Positions 25,009-38,279 of a stretch of 64,000 nucleotides of DNA are shown piece after piece. A program made the position numbers and the translations under genes. The notes below the pieces were generated by a model, which was given only the letters and a program-made list of their open reading frames with translations, was not told where the DNA came from and did no database searches. Origin of the DNA: Ianthella basta (taxonomy: Eukaryota; Porifera; Demospongiae; Verongiida; Ianthellidae); NCBI GenBank assembly GCA_964019415.1, contig CAXHTE010000077.1, positions 26,001-90,000 on the forward strand, read 5' to 3'. Numbering within the stretch: position 1 is the stretch's first letter; every line of letters starts with the position of its first letter.

Positions 25009-25573
25009 TACACTAATAAACTGAAACAAAGACCAAGCCGTTCAGGGGGCGGCACCACATGCAAACAAGTGCTTCACAGCAAGTAACTCATTACAGCATG
25101 TTCACATAAATCCAGACCATTACTTTTAAGCATGTTCACACCAGTGTGAAAGCAATCATTAGTTGGCTTCACATATACAAACGTGCCTTGTGAGTAATTA
25201 GCACCAAGTTGTCAACTAAGAATCACGGCCAATCTGAAGACAAGTTAACAATGGAAGGCAAATGAGCTGAAACCAAGATAATCATTCGTGTGAAACAAGA
25301 TGGGCATAGTTGTTCAAAGATCCAAAGTCAATTAATACTATAGGTATAGCATCATGTACACCTTGTCAACATGTAGTGTAATTCACACAATGGGCCACTG
25401 TCTGGGAAATTAAATACAAGTGTGAAAGTGCGGATCGATGTGCATCTAATTAGCAGCTGAATCACCTTGTCTAAAGTGCATTCCATTGCCTTTAAAGTGC
25501 ATGGCTGTTACAACTAGGATACGTACAACGTAATGTAACAGAAGGAAGATGGACGAGGGCTACGTTTGTTTAC

Positions 25574-25744
25574 CTGAAAGGAGACTAGCCTCCTTGTCCC
25601 AATCATGTTTCCTCAGAATATCAGCAGTTTTGCTCTGTTCCTGAGGAGACTTGCCTCTCTGAACCCCAAGCACACGACTGATGTTCTTCACCCTTGTACA
25701 ATCTAGTCTGGAAATCAGGTTGGCCTGCTGTAGCTCAGCAAGAA
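25574..25744 (-). CDS. Repeat-module exon A4
   Basis: This 171-bp phase 1-1 exon has acceptor TTTCACCCACAG and donor GTAAACAA. The module starts VLAELQQANLIS, has RLDCTRVKNISRV, then RGKSPQEQSKTADILRKH, and ends EASLLS plus the split Gly. It shares its first half with A1 and its second half with A3, a mosaic that suggests gene conversion or unequal exchange between units. Confidence 0.82.
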
Positions 25745-26359
25745 CTGTGGGTGAAAGGAGAAAATGACAGGGAGGACAGTCACATATTACAACACAAGAT
25801 AGAGAATACAGTTACCCCACACAAGTGTACACAGCTCCTCAGGAGTGAAGCATGCTCATAGATGGCTCATGAGGGGCTAGTAAGTCAAGGGCGAACAAAC
25901 AGAAGATGAGGAGGGACACACTACATCACACGCACACAGACAAGGGAAGAAACAGACATTACATTACAGTTAGGACAGTGAAGTTGTAATGGTTTTCTGA
26001 TAGAGCAAGACGGTCTTGCAGGACAGGTGTCACAGTGATCATGTTCTAATCCTGCACTCAGACACACATCTTCGCATTCACACAACACAACAGAACACTA
26101 CAGAACATTACACAACATAGCACAACACAACACTCATACAGCACAGTATAATATAACGCACAAACTACATACAGAAGAAGTATATATATTCTATCACCAG
26201 ACAAGATTAAGAACACAGATAATCACACACTTAAGCATACACAAGGTAGGGAATTACAATAAACACACATGTAAATACACACCAATCACCACACAAACAA
26301 ATGAGTTCACATTCCTTCAGCCAATGAATAAGATAGGGACTACAACAAGAACCAGACAT

Positions 26360-26509
<150 letters not shown>

Positions 26510-26545
26510 TCCTTTAGCTACACATAGTAATTACAGTTGAACCTG

Positions 26546-26743
26546 AAGTGAGGGCTTCTCAGCTGGCTCAGGCATCAGAAAGGGGTTGGTTCTCTAATAT
26601 CAGCTTCACAACAGGGTTGAAAACCTTGGCGACGTTTCGATGCTCTGGTCTTCTTCAGGGCGAAGAAGACCAGAGCATCTGGTTGAAACGTCGGCAAGGT
26701 ATTCAACCCTGTTGTAAAGCTGGTATTAGAGAACCAACCCCTT
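26546..26743. mobile_element. Palindromic insertion with 13-bp target duplication
   Basis: A 198-bp insertion is flanked by the direct repeat ACAGTTGAACCTG at 26533-26545 and 26744-26756. Its core is a long imperfect inverted repeat with arms of about 75 bp (about 26583-26658 and 26662-26739). Each arm contains GAAGAAGACCAGAGCAT followed within a few bases by GAAACGTC, which recalls a decayed hammerhead-type core. Units 1 and 2 lack it. The long target duplication suggests a retroelement mechanism. Confidence 0.65.
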
Positions 26744-28562
26744 ACAGTTGAACCTGCCCTACCTGAAAGGCTCCTACATCCAAATACCATTTAATGATAG
26801 ATGTGACTAAGATGTCTCAGAGCAGTCATGATAACAAGGCTCAAAGGATAATTATCAACAGTCGTACACTGGCCAAGAGACAAGTCACAGCAAGTGCCAA
26901 TAAATATACATAAAGGTGCAGTGCTGGCAGTGCTGCCACTGCTGGGGCTGTGGATATTAACTCCAAGCCTACATCTTTGGACTTCTGGTAAATATATTGC
27001 AGTTCAAATGGCTAGCATGTTAGGCTATGGAGCTTTGCACAGACAGTCTCCTACCAAAGCACAGTAATAATGGCCTCATTATAGCCTGGTCACGCTCGAG
27101 CTCTACAGTGCATTGGATGGGACTTCAACCTAGCTAGCTCAGGGCACTATTAGTGAGAATGGAATCATGTGGTGGCACCACTGATGCACACCAGCCTTAT
27201 AGTTATCATATGGACAAAACAGCCCTGGCACATTGCAACATATTGAGTCATCTAAGTCAGTTGTAGCCCACAGTGGAACCCAATCAGATTACAGATTGCT
27301 ATGACGTCACATAGCAGTTTGCGTCAACCAATGAGATTGCGCATCAACAAAATCCACATGTGAAGTTACGCATGCTCACTGGGTGATTAGTAACCACACC
27401 GCAGAGCTATCACATACAGTACATGCCAGTCCTTTTCCTCTAATAGAAAGGCTTTGGCACAATCTACTACACTACCAACATCCTGGTAATAGGGCTGCTG
27501 AACAGGGGCATCTATAGAGACTTAATATTTTAAATGAACTCATTAGAATGTTTCAGTGGTTCTGAATTAATGTGCAACTTCCTGCAGAGTCAACTATTTC
27601 TATCAGCCACATCAATGTGGAAAGAATCCATGTCACAGCTGTACAGTTGGGCCACTCAGCAGTATACCACTCCCCACAAACCGACTGTGATCAGGTTTCC
27701 CTTGGATGTTTAACCATCATGTGAAGTGATCAAAGGATCATGGCACAGTAAAGTAGGTAGGGAACGCATAAATAGAAAAATGGATATACAAGGGGAATGT
27801 GTAGAGTCTCTCAAAGGGTAGAAGCAATGCCTTTAAGACATGCTGCGCAGATAACCATATAAATTCAGTTCTTGTCTGTCAACATTCACTTGGCAGAGAG
27901 ACTAACAGTGGGATGTTGAACTTAATTAAATGCAGAAGAGGAGTTCAAGTACACATTTGTTTAGAATGATGGTATAAATGTCAGTTGAATTGTGACGAGT
28001 TGTGTCATAGTATCTACATTATCTGAGCATGCTGACACTAGAGCTCTTTCACAGAAGAAGCCACGGTTTATATATACTCTACAATCCAGAAATGTCACAA
28101 GTCTCCATGCTTGTGAAGTGGAGTGTTGTCCTGCTCAGAGAATCACTGAATGCCTTAGAGATGGTTAGAGACTACATCGGAAAATTTAAGTCCACATTCT
28201 ATACATGGCTACATCTCACAATAGTCGTTCATTGTAACACTCCTATTCTTGTTGAAACATGTATGGATGGTATGACTCAGCAGAAGCCATGGAATGCATC
28301 ATGGACTGCCCAAAGGTACATGCTGTAGGGAACCACAGTCCATCTATTACTCCCGTCTACACCAGAGACTCACTTCAGAATCAATTCTCATTAGATCACA
28401 GTCTCACACTTTGAACAGAAACGATGGCACATCACCCTCAGTTTACAATTCATTATTTCATTGTTATACAACTCGGCTTTACTTGCATGCCTCACTTATT
28501 TCTGTCCAAATACCCTTTTAGATTTACTTGTCGCCTGTCATCTGTTCCTTTCATCTGTCATG

Positions 28563-29830
28563 ACAGTTTACTCACTATCTGCCATTTTGCAGTCACTCAC
28601 ACTCTGCATCTCCATCTTTCCCCCACATTGTAGCGAATATTCACCTTCTGTTTTGTACTATAGTCACTGATGAAGACAACTGCATGGTTGTTGAAGCCTT
28701 TGGCAGATTATTCCACTGATTTGGCTAGTGAAGATCGGTAATAGAATAATCATCTATTACTCTCTAGCTGACAGAGTATGATATATTTTCACGATGGAAT
28801 GGCACTCATACTGTATGTATATGGAATGGACTCCACATGGCACAATAAGTAATTAAACTGCCAGGACTGTGGTGCTGTGCAATCACTTGCTGCTGGTATT
28901 TTCATATCTGTACAAGGTTCAGTAGAACAATGTTATATCTGTTGTTCAATAAAGACTGAGAGGTAACTGTAGACCTCCTACTTATCTAATGTATTGGCTA
29001 AATGATTCCTCCGTGACAATTAGACAATACAATTTAGTTAGTCTATTAGTTAGAGCATAAAAGACAGCGGCCATTTTAATGTACCACTGGCAAATGATGC
29101 ACCAGGCTGGACTGGCTAGAAGAATTGCATGAGAGAGAATTCCCTACGCAGAATGGATGGCTGGGTCAAAACTCCTTGGAAACAAATAGAAGTTTACTCA
29201 CTATCTGGCATTTTGCAGTCACTCACACTTTGCATCACCATCTTTCCCCACATTGTAGCCTATAAAAGCGAATCACCTTCTGTTTTGTACTATAGCCACT
29301 GACGAAGACAACTGCATGGTTGTTGAAACGCTTGGCAGATTATTCCACTGATTTGGCTAGTGAAGATCGGTAATAGAATAATCATCTATTACTATCTATC
29401 TGACAGCGCATGATACATTTTAACGATGGAAGGGCACTCTAATGTAATTGGAATGGACTCCACAACAAGTGACATGGCACAATAAGTAATTAAACTGACA
29501 GAGGACTGTGGTGCTGTGCAATCACTTGCTCCTGGTACTTTCATATCTGTACAAGGTTCAGTAGAACAATGTTATAGCTGTTGCTCACTAAAGCCTCAGA
29601 GGTGACTGTAGACCACCAACTTACCTAATGTAAAATATGTCAGTTAAAATGATTGATCCTTGACAATTAGACAACACAATTGGGTTAGTCTATTAGTTAG
29701 AGCATAAAAGACAGCGGCCATTTTATTGTACCACTGGCAGACGATGCACGAGGCTGGACTGGCTACAAGACTTGCATGAGAGAGAATTCCCTACACAGAA
29801 TGGATGGCTGGGTCAAAACTCCTTGGAAAG
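28563..29830. repeat. Tandem duplication of about 630 bp
   Basis: The copies are 28563-29190 and 29192-29830. The second is as diverged as unit -1: it has TATAAAAGCG before the hammerhead-like motif as in the copy at 4110, and CTGACGA in the motif. It therefore derives from a different unit. The junction at 29191 marks a recombination point. Confidence 0.7.
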
Positions 29831-30382
29831 AATAGAAGCCCCAGTCCCTAATCATAATTATAATACAAATGGTGCATCTTTATGAGGGTTAAGTGCTGAT
29901 CAAGCTGGCACAATGCATGACTGATGTAGAAAGACTTTGGCAATGGTTCAGTGGGTGGCACTGTATGGAAACATGTGCTTCACACCAAGTAGCGGTACGG
30001 GTGGTTCTGGTACTCACTCACCATGACCCAGAAAATGTATGCAACGGACATCGTTAGGAATTACTATATGTATTCATCATACTTGAGACAGCTACCTGAG
30101 AAGATGCACAACGACCTACAAACACACGTGACACAGGCAAACTACCCCTTCTCTACACCCAATTATGGACACCATGGCCATGGGACAACTGTGCCCAGTT
30201 GGGGATCAGCTTTGTTGGCCTATTTCAATTACAAAGTACCTCACAGTCACTGATACTCTTCACTGGGAATGAAAGGCACAGTCACTCAGATGGTCAGAAC
30301 AACTCATCCTGTTCAAATATGGAGATTGAAAGTTATGGCCCCTTTCCAATGCACAGTAATAATAGCCACATTCACTCTCTAG

Positions 30383-30455
30383 TAACTCATGGAATAGAAC
30401 ACTGGTAGCTTAAGACAAAGAGTCCTGGGATCAATTCCCGGTGGCACCACCATCC
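30383..30455 (+). repeat. tRNA-like (SINE-type) fragment
   Basis: GGATCAATTCC near 30430 matches a pol III B box at about 9 of 11 positions and is followed by CGGTGGCACCACC. A weak A-box-like TAGCTTAAG lies upstream. No cloverleaf with a full acceptor stem can be drawn, so this is not a tRNA gene. It is perhaps part of a tRNA-derived SINE. Confidence 0.35.
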
Positions 30456-31082
30456 TTCCAGCCCTACGCCATTTCAAAGGACTACGGACAGTAATGGCCC
30501 TGATTGTGTCTTGATTAGACATGTTCAATTATCAGTCATTAGGTCATACACAGTCCCCTCCATTGGGACACCTGCTGTGAGTATGCTTAAGATTCCCTTT
30601 CACACTGATTCTGCATACAGCAGCTACACTGCAATCTAGCAACAGACCAATGCGTTCTCTTTAGTGTGAAAGCAAATCATTTGCTGGCTTTGCTAATACA
30701 CATCTGGCTTGTGAGCAATTGGCATCTAAAAACAATCATGACCAGTCACAAGACAAATTAATAATGGATAAGTGTGAAAGAGTGTTTGTGTCAAACTACC
30801 TTGATGTAGTAGCACAAGAATCCAAGGTCAATTATTGCTACAGCATCATGTACACCTTGTCAACCTTGTCAGCAGGTAGTGAAGTTACAGTCACATGAGA
30901 CGGACAATGTCTTTGAGTTTCAAAACCAGTGTGTAGGTGCGGATTGTTATGCATCTTAAAAGCAGCTGAATCACCTATGTCTGATGTGCATTCCAATGTC
31001 ACTAAAATGGCTGTTACAACTATATAGGATCCACATACGTACAACATAACAAAAAAGATAGATGAGGGGTACATCTGTTTAC

Positions 31083-31253
31083 CTGAAAGGAGACTAGATT
31101 CCTTAGAATGCCCATGCCTTTTTAGAATGTCTGCTGTTCCGATCAATACTTTAGGAGACTTGTCACTCTGATAATAAAGCACATCACTGATGACACCTAT
31201 CCTCTTACACTCTCTGCCGGAAATCAGGTCAGCTTTTTGTAGCTCAACAAGAA
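31083..31253 (-). CDS. Repeat-module exon A5
   Basis: This 171-bp phase 1-1 exon has acceptor CCTCTCCCCACAG and donor GTAAACAG. The module starts VLVELQKADLIS, has GRECKRIGVISDV, then DKSPKVLIGTADILKRHG, and ends ESSLLS plus the split Gly. It differs from A1-A4 at many residues, yet the frame, length and key positions are kept. That argues for selection on the protein. Confidence 0.82.
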
Positions 31254-32361
31254 CTGTGGGGAGAGGAGAGAATAACAGGACAATCACACATTACAACAAA
31301 AGACCGACAATACAGTTACCTCGTGCAAGTGTACACATGCACCTCAGGAGTGAGGCTTGCTCATACATGATTGATGAGAGGCTAATAAGCAAAAGGTAAA
31401 CAAACAGACGATGAGAAAGGACACACACTACATCACACACAGACAGGGGAGGACACGCAGGCAACTGGACAACTAGGACACTGAACCTGTATAAGGGATA
31501 GATTGAGAGGGTCTAGCAAGACAGGTATCGTAGTGCTATGTATTATATAATCCTGACACTTAAATATGTACGTACTGTATGTTCACACTTACACAACAGA
31601 ACACTAGACAACATAGTACAATACAGCACACAACACACGTGCTCTTAGAAGTAATATCATACAGTTGGACCTGCTCTACCTGGAAGGATCTTACATCCAA
31701 AGACCATTTAATGATATAGATGTCTCAGATTGGTTGTGACAAATACGTAGGCTCAAAGGATAATTACAAAACAGTTGAACACTGACCAATAGACAAGACA
31801 CAGCAAGTGCCAATGAATATACATGGTGCAGTGCCCTGTTGCCATAGCTAGGGGTACTGATAACTCTAAGCACAAACTCTTGAACTTGAAATGTAAGGGC
31901 TGCCCAGCCGCTGCACAGATGAGGACTGCCTGGGTGGCCTAGCCAGAGCCCCAGTGCATTGCACAGAGAGAGCTGAATATCCATGACTCAGATGGCTATG
32001 GCCAGAGTTGAAGCCCCCAGCTTGTCAGAATTACAATTTCAGGGTAACCCCAAGCAACTCAACACAGTACATACACTGTGCAACACAAGTAGGATGTACA
32101 TAATTATACAACTACCACACTAGATTAGGAACATACTGTACATACGTATATCTACATGTAGCAGATGCCACAGTAAAGACCAGAAACTAGAGTGGCCACA
32201 GAGCACATACCCTGTGCAGGAGTGAGGAGCAAATGCATGGAAGCATGCTGTCATAGTTGCATGTGACTGCATGGCATAGCAGGTATGGGAATAGCATGTG
32301 TGTGGGCTGGTTGGTGGTACAAGGGGATCTTTGTGCATGAAATACAGTGGTGGTTGTAGAC

Positions 32362-32524
<163 letters not shown>

Positions 32525-32639
32525 AGATGCACACATTTAGTATTGTACATTCAAACATACAGAGAATGCCAGGACAGGTATGTACCGTTGAGAATGCATG
32601 TACAAGACTGATGTATGCGTGGCCAGTTTTGGAGAGGGG

Positions 32640-34290
32640 GCGAGCCACTTGCACCTGCTTCTTAATTGAGTTAGGTGAAGAAATGACAAGATTTTGCTAA
32701 GGTATCAGGTAATCTTACGTATTTAAATCGATGAGGCCTTTAGCCCGTTGGGCTACTATTCAAGGCACCCAGAAAAAAGAAAGAAAATAGACAGCAAAAA
32801 TACACAACAAAAGATACGTGCATTAATACAGCATTCAAGTGATCAATGAGAGCATGCAGGGAGACACTGAACAATCAATAATCTGTGAGGAAAATTACTA
32901 ATAACTCCTGCACGAGCCAGAATATGCTTACACACAGGACAGCAGTAATGAACAATGTAAAAGATTGGATTGAAATAAATCTTGGATTTGTCAAAACCTG
33001 ACGGACAATACTACTAAAAGAAGAAATGGAGGTTGCTATGAGAGCCTCTGCAGGTAAAGTCATGGACAAGGAAGAAATGAATCATGCAGAAGACCAGCAT
33101 GAAATGTATCAATGAAAGGACCAAGTACTCATGCAGTGATGGGATGGGAAGTCTTTCAGTGTCCCTATTAATGGCATGGCAGTGCCATACATATCTCAGC
33201 ACCGTTCAAAAAGAAAGTATGCAAACAAAACATCTTGGGAAGCACTGCTAAATAAGGGAAGAATTGTACCACATGCCAAAATGCAGTGTGGGTCACACCC
33301 TACACCTACACTACTGAATGTTAAGGATCAATGATTCTATCCAGTGTGGAGTCCTGAATCATTGAAAATTTACCAAACTACTAATTCTATGCTGATTGAC
33401 AGACATACGGAAGCGATCACTTAATCCTCCTGCATATTCACGTTTGGGTTAATGAACTAAGTCTGACGGTGGATATGAATGAGTTCTGATATAGAACATC
33501 ACTGTCCACTGCAATAACTAGACAGGGGCACACATGGGCTCACTGGAATGAGAGGAAGGAGCATAGATTGAATTAATGTGATGCACGTGGAGTTTCTTGA
33601 CTTTGTCAACTGCAAAACACAGCCAGACAGACAAATACATGTTGTAGAATTGTAAGCTTACAAGCCTGACAGTTGTGTATGGCTACAGGTTCACTGGATG
33701 ACTCACTAGGTATAGGCTAATGTTACTGAAACTACTAGTGACAAAAGTTTTCGCAACATACAATATAACACATATTTGCCTTCATCAGTGAAATGTGTGT
33801 AAATATAAAGTAATGCGATGAACATGAGCACACAGGAAGTAAATGATTTTGTCAATCTTTGGACTTGAGATTCTCTTTCCAGTATACACATGCTTCACAC
33901 GACTGTCTACATTTGTATCCCATGCCTGTCAAGTAAGCAGCCCACATTCTTAGAAATTACTGAATACTTTGAAGTGACTTGGCTAGTGGTTCAGCTGAAC
34001 AGATTTTATCAAGTATCATTGGATGTAACAAAGGCACATGTGTAAGTTGCTAAAATAATAAACAAGCTAACACCAATTAAGATCAATGAACGCAGCAACA
34101 GACAGACACTCAACAGAAAGAAGCTATTATTTGAACACAATAGTGGTGGTGGGGGATGGGGGGTTAAGATGTAACTGTGGACGTACAAAGGCTATACACA
34201 ATAAGTGGGGGTGATGGTTCAAGTGGTAAAGACAGTTAGCTTCCACTGAACATACATCAAAACACCAAACATCTATTGCATCTTTGTTCA
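32640..34290. other. Intronic sequence without recognised features
   Basis: I see no gene, repeat exon or clear transposon end here. Open frames are short, AT-rich and unsupported. It would be the intron between exons A6 and A5. Confidence 0.4.
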
Positions 34291-34291
34291 C

Positions 34292-34462
34292 CTGTAATGA
34301 GCTTTGACGCCGTCTCAAGTCCATGTTTCTGCAGAATCTCAGAGGTCTGGGATATCATCTCAGGAGACTTGCTGCTTTGAACTCCAACCACTCTATTGAT
34401 GTAACCCAGCCTCTGGCACTCTTCACTAGTCATTAAATCAGCTTGTCGTAGTTCAGCAAGAA
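34292..34462 (-). CDS. Repeat-module exon A6
   Basis: This 171-bp phase 1-1 exon has acceptor CTCCTCTCTCACAG and donor GTGAACAA, a GTGA donor unlike its neighbours. The module starts VLAELRQADLMTSEEC, has NRVVGVQSSKSPEM, then TSEILQKHGLETASKLITG with the Gly split at the junction. It matches the module consensus better than any other copy and is well diverged from the A1-A4 group. Confidence 0.83.
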
Positions 34463-34582
34463 CTGTGAGAGAGGAGAGAAGGCACCGGGAGGACAATCAC
34501 ACATTACCATAAATATAATAGACTCACTCCCACCTGTATGGAACAATAATGATAATTAAGCATGCACATAAATGCACACTTA

Positions 34583-35177
34583 CCCCCTTTCCATATGTGC
34601 ACTCAGAACCGGTTTCATATGCGGATACAAAACCGGTTCGCGCGCTCTCGACCTGGTTATGTTCACATGGGCTTTTTTGCATCGAGATGCAAGCCAATCA
34701 ATGATGTAAGATAAAATGCGATGACAATGTGGATTATTGCGCTCTTAGAGCTCTATCAGCTCAGAACACGGCAGAACGACTCCCATAGAGGCTACAGTAA
34801 TGCGCGAGGTGACCACTGGCCCTAATCTTTGTGCGGCATTGAAACTACAGATGGTATCCTCACTTCGCCATCTTCGTTACATTCTCTGCATTCTATCGTT
34901 TCGCTCAGCAATTATCAGCTGCTACTAGTCCTGGCTCAACGTATCTCGGTATCCTCGTCTCCATCGGGCTGCGTATCAAAGCTGTCCTCTGTATCCGCCA
35001 TATTTTCCCACCTCAAATACGGTTATGTGCCCAGAACTGGTTCAAGATACAGTTGCTTACGAGGTTTTCGAACTGATTCTAGAACCGGATTAAAGCCATT
35101 AAATCCGGGTTAAGATCCGGATAGGTTGCACATGTGAACGCGCTAAACCGGTTCGTTGTGTCCATGTGAAAAGTGGG
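34583..35177. mobile_element. Harbinger-type MITE (595 bp)
   Basis: The ends form an imperfect inverted repeat: CCCCCTTTCCATATG on the left, and the complement of the right end reads CCCACTTTTCACATG. Both continue to AACCGGTTT. The element is flanked by TTA at 34580-34582 and 35178-35180, the three-base target typical of PIF/Harbinger. Several ACCGGTT words lie inside. No coding capacity was seen. Confidence 0.65.
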
Positions 35178-35180
35178 TTA

Positions 35181-37670
35181 AGATAGGTCCTGTTGTCATG
35201 GTGATGTACATATTAAACATATGTACAATACAGTCCAGTGAGTTACATAATTCCTAGCTGTGTCAATAGGAGTGTCAAATCTTGCTACATTCCTCCTATA
35301 TTAGGGTGGATAAGTGCAGCACATCAAACAGTCAGATGCCCCATAGCTAGGCATGTCGATACCCACCTATAGGGCATATATGACTGTTACACATAATAAT
35401 GCCATGTGTTGAAGAGAGGAATGGCATGAAATAGCCAAGCCCCAATTCCCTGTACACACATATGCTGTTCTATGATCCATTCTACTTCATTCCACACTTC
35501 TTACAGCAATTGAGTAGTTGTGTGCATTGGTTACGTTTCCTTTAAATTGACGGAAGCCCTTACTTTGATCACCATTTTTCATTCCCACATGCATGCCTGT
35601 GCATTTTCTGCATCATCAACTGTCCCAGAAGGTGCCCTTGTGCAAGGTGCATGAACGTGGTGGGCACAGTGCAGATGGTTAAGTGGAGCTCATTTGCTAC
35701 AGGACAGGTCAACCTAGTGTTGCAGACATTAAGATGGGCCTCACTTTCACCACTGATAAATTCAGCATTATCTTGGCCGGAGAACTCTTCCTGCTGAGGC
35801 AGGTTACTGTTTCAACATCAGCCCTGTGAGTAGAGATGCCAAGGATTTGAAAACCGATGCAGTGGGATCAATGTTAGTGCTGCTGGGTCCCCTTCCTCCA
35901 GACCTCCAAGTCTGAATGCTCCTTAATCAGCGATTGCTGAAAGAAATATGTGCTAGATAGTTTCTTCCATGAACTGAAGGAGTGATGGAACGATTTCTGC
36001 TATTTGCACTGGGAAAATGGTTTTATCACAGTTTACTTAGCTCAGAGAGTACTGTGACTTAGTTGGTTCCTCAGCTGACAAAAATGATTTGTGTTCACAT
36101 GTCCTACTTCTATGTACTGTACACACCAATCACTTTCACACTGACTGATCTCCTGCAAGACATTGAGACTTTACAATATCAAAGCGTCTCATTATCAAAT
36201 TGTGTAGATGACCAATTTTAAGCTGCATGGGTAGTCAGTCACACTCAGAACTGTGATATAAGCATTGGAGAAATCAACACCAAGAGCCTCATGGTAGATA
36301 ACAAACATACACATCCTTCAATGGCTCTTACACTAATGATGCAGCAATTTTGTCGGAACCTGTAGCTGATCCAAGATGCTGGTGATGCTCGGCTTGCATG
36401 CCCTAAAAGTTTCCGCTGCAGTAGTTTCAACCCAGACTGTATAGAGGATTTAGCATACTCCAGAGTCACCCACCTGACTATTATGTATAATATTGTTCTT
36501 AATAGAGCGATTGCTAATGTATTGGTGGGGTTGGTGCTTTTTAGGTATGGTCATGCTGACTGTGAGTTCTGGATTGAAGTTCTCACAGGCAAATTAGGCG
36601 TGTGCAGTCAGTTCAAGATTCTTTCCTTCTGGAAGGACCGTCAAGAATATAAGGGCTAGGGGAAGAAACAAATAGAATTCACTTGATCAGTGCTACTAAC
36701 AAAGGTAAACGTTTAGCAAAAGGGCAGAAAAGAAGTTTCAAGACCTCTGTCACAAAACACTGGTCCAGCCATTGTTGGAGTGGGCGGAGCGGTCCCTAGC
36801 TCTGCCACTGTGTATGCCAGCAACATGCACTAGCTGGCAACAAACAGGAATATGTTGTCAAAGAGATATAAACACTTGAAACTTACTGACACTCCTCACA
36901 CAACATACATAAGATAGGGAATTACTACACACAAGCACACATACTGACATACACACAATTGAATACCACCATGGTGAGCATTCCTGCAGCAGCAACAAAT
37001 GAATGCAGGTAGCACCATGCAGTGCACAGCTGCACTAGGTGCGGAGGTCATATGCTACTCACACAGCATGTATGTACACTAGACACATGCACACTTACAC
37101 AAACACATACAGTACACCAACACATATGGAGAGACAAAAGGACATTTGCTGCTCTTTGTTTACATGTCAGGGATGCTGCTGTATGCACCTTGTCTCAGTT
37201 CAGTTTTCACCCTGTCACTGTTCAGCTCTCTCCCTGTCGCTACAGTGGGCTATACACAACCCAACAAGCTGTACACTGGTTAAATCTCACCTACCCAATA
37301 ACTAGAGAGCACATAGTGCACATACCCCCCACACAAGAGTGAATGCATAATGCGCAGTTGTTACTGCATGGTTCAGCTATACGGAACAGCATGAGCTAGG
37401 GTTGGTTGGTGGTGGTAACTAGTCTCCAAACTATAGTAGCTATAAGGTTGTACTTTTGTACAAGCGGCAGTGACAGAAACACACACTACATGTAAAGACA
37501 ATAGTATGGGTCTCATGTCACTGTGGACATTCAGAGGGTGTACATAATACTGTAAGTGACATCCAGAAGTGGTCATGACAACTAGGCTTGACTGTACGTA
37601 CAACCAAACACTGAGGACGTACTGTACAACCAAACACAAGATAACAGCTGAGGAATTACTAAAATCAGTT
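35181..37670. other. Intronic sequence, no supported gene
   Basis: A minus-strand open stretch at 36245-36469 and adjacent broken frames look vaguely like decayed coding sequence, but I recognise no family. The part from about 36900 to 37650 is rich in CACA words and resembles the B-unit flanks. Confidence 0.4.
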
Positions 37671-37673
37671 TAC

Positions 37674-37791
37674 CTGCAAGGAATTTTGACATTTCATCAA
37701 ATCCATGCTTCTTTAAAATCTCATTCGATTGTGCCACCATATCACTCTTGTGCCACAACTGTAGCAGCTGTAACATGGTAATGCACAACAG
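37674..37791 (-). pseudogene. Decayed half of a repeat-module exon
   Basis: The second half of the module is present: HKSDMVAQSNEILKKHGF then SKFLAG with the split Gly, and a good donor GTAAACTG. The first half (LAEL to the Cys) is missing. The only plausible acceptor, TCCTTTCACAG, would give a 118-bp exon entering in phase 0. Splicing it to a phase-1 exon would shift the frame. It is therefore probably skipped, or it belongs to an alternative transcript. Confidence 0.65.
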
Positions 37792-37909
37792 CTGTGAAAG
37801 GACTATATACAATAGGTCGTTGTCATAGGCCTAAGGTGAGGGTACATAGCAACCAAACCACTCAATACACGCACAAGTTGAAACACTGTGTGAACTCGAT
37901 ATGACTCGA

Positions 37910-38100
37910 TATGGGTCAAGAGGTCAAAGGTTGTGCTCTTGTGCAAGTGACAGTTGGTTGCTGTATCTTGCTACATCTTGTGGGCACAATTGTTATGGCA
38001 TGAAACCAACCAAAGTAGAAACAGGATGCAGCAACAACATGCAACTACAGTTAACTGTAAGACAAGCGGACACACAAGAAGTACATTAGACACAGGTGTC
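37910..38100. repeat. Dispersed repeat, copy 1
   Basis: A block beginning GTCAAGAGGTCAAAGGTTG recurs near 45549, 52580 and 61323, always between repeat exons and followed by a block containing ACTACAGTTAACTGTA. It marks older members of the B-unit family. Confidence 0.7.
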
Positions 38101-38130
38101 AAGTTGCTCAAAAAGTCAAACAATTCAGCT

Positions 38131-38277
<147 letters not shown>

Positions 38278-38279
38278 GA

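Larger units (their letters stand above)
18020..25330. repeat. A-unit 2 of the direct-repeat array
   Basis: The unit is nearly identical to unit 1, includes exon A3 and the second Helitron copy, and ends 7,312 bp further on (exon to exon) at unit 3. Relative to unit 1 it has a 15-bp tandem duplication just before the second Helitron-like terminus (near 24961-24985). Confidence 0.88.

Noticed and set aside
30383..30455. A functional tRNA gene
   Set aside because: Only the B-box half looks tRNA-like; no acceptor stem or anticodon arm can be drawn.
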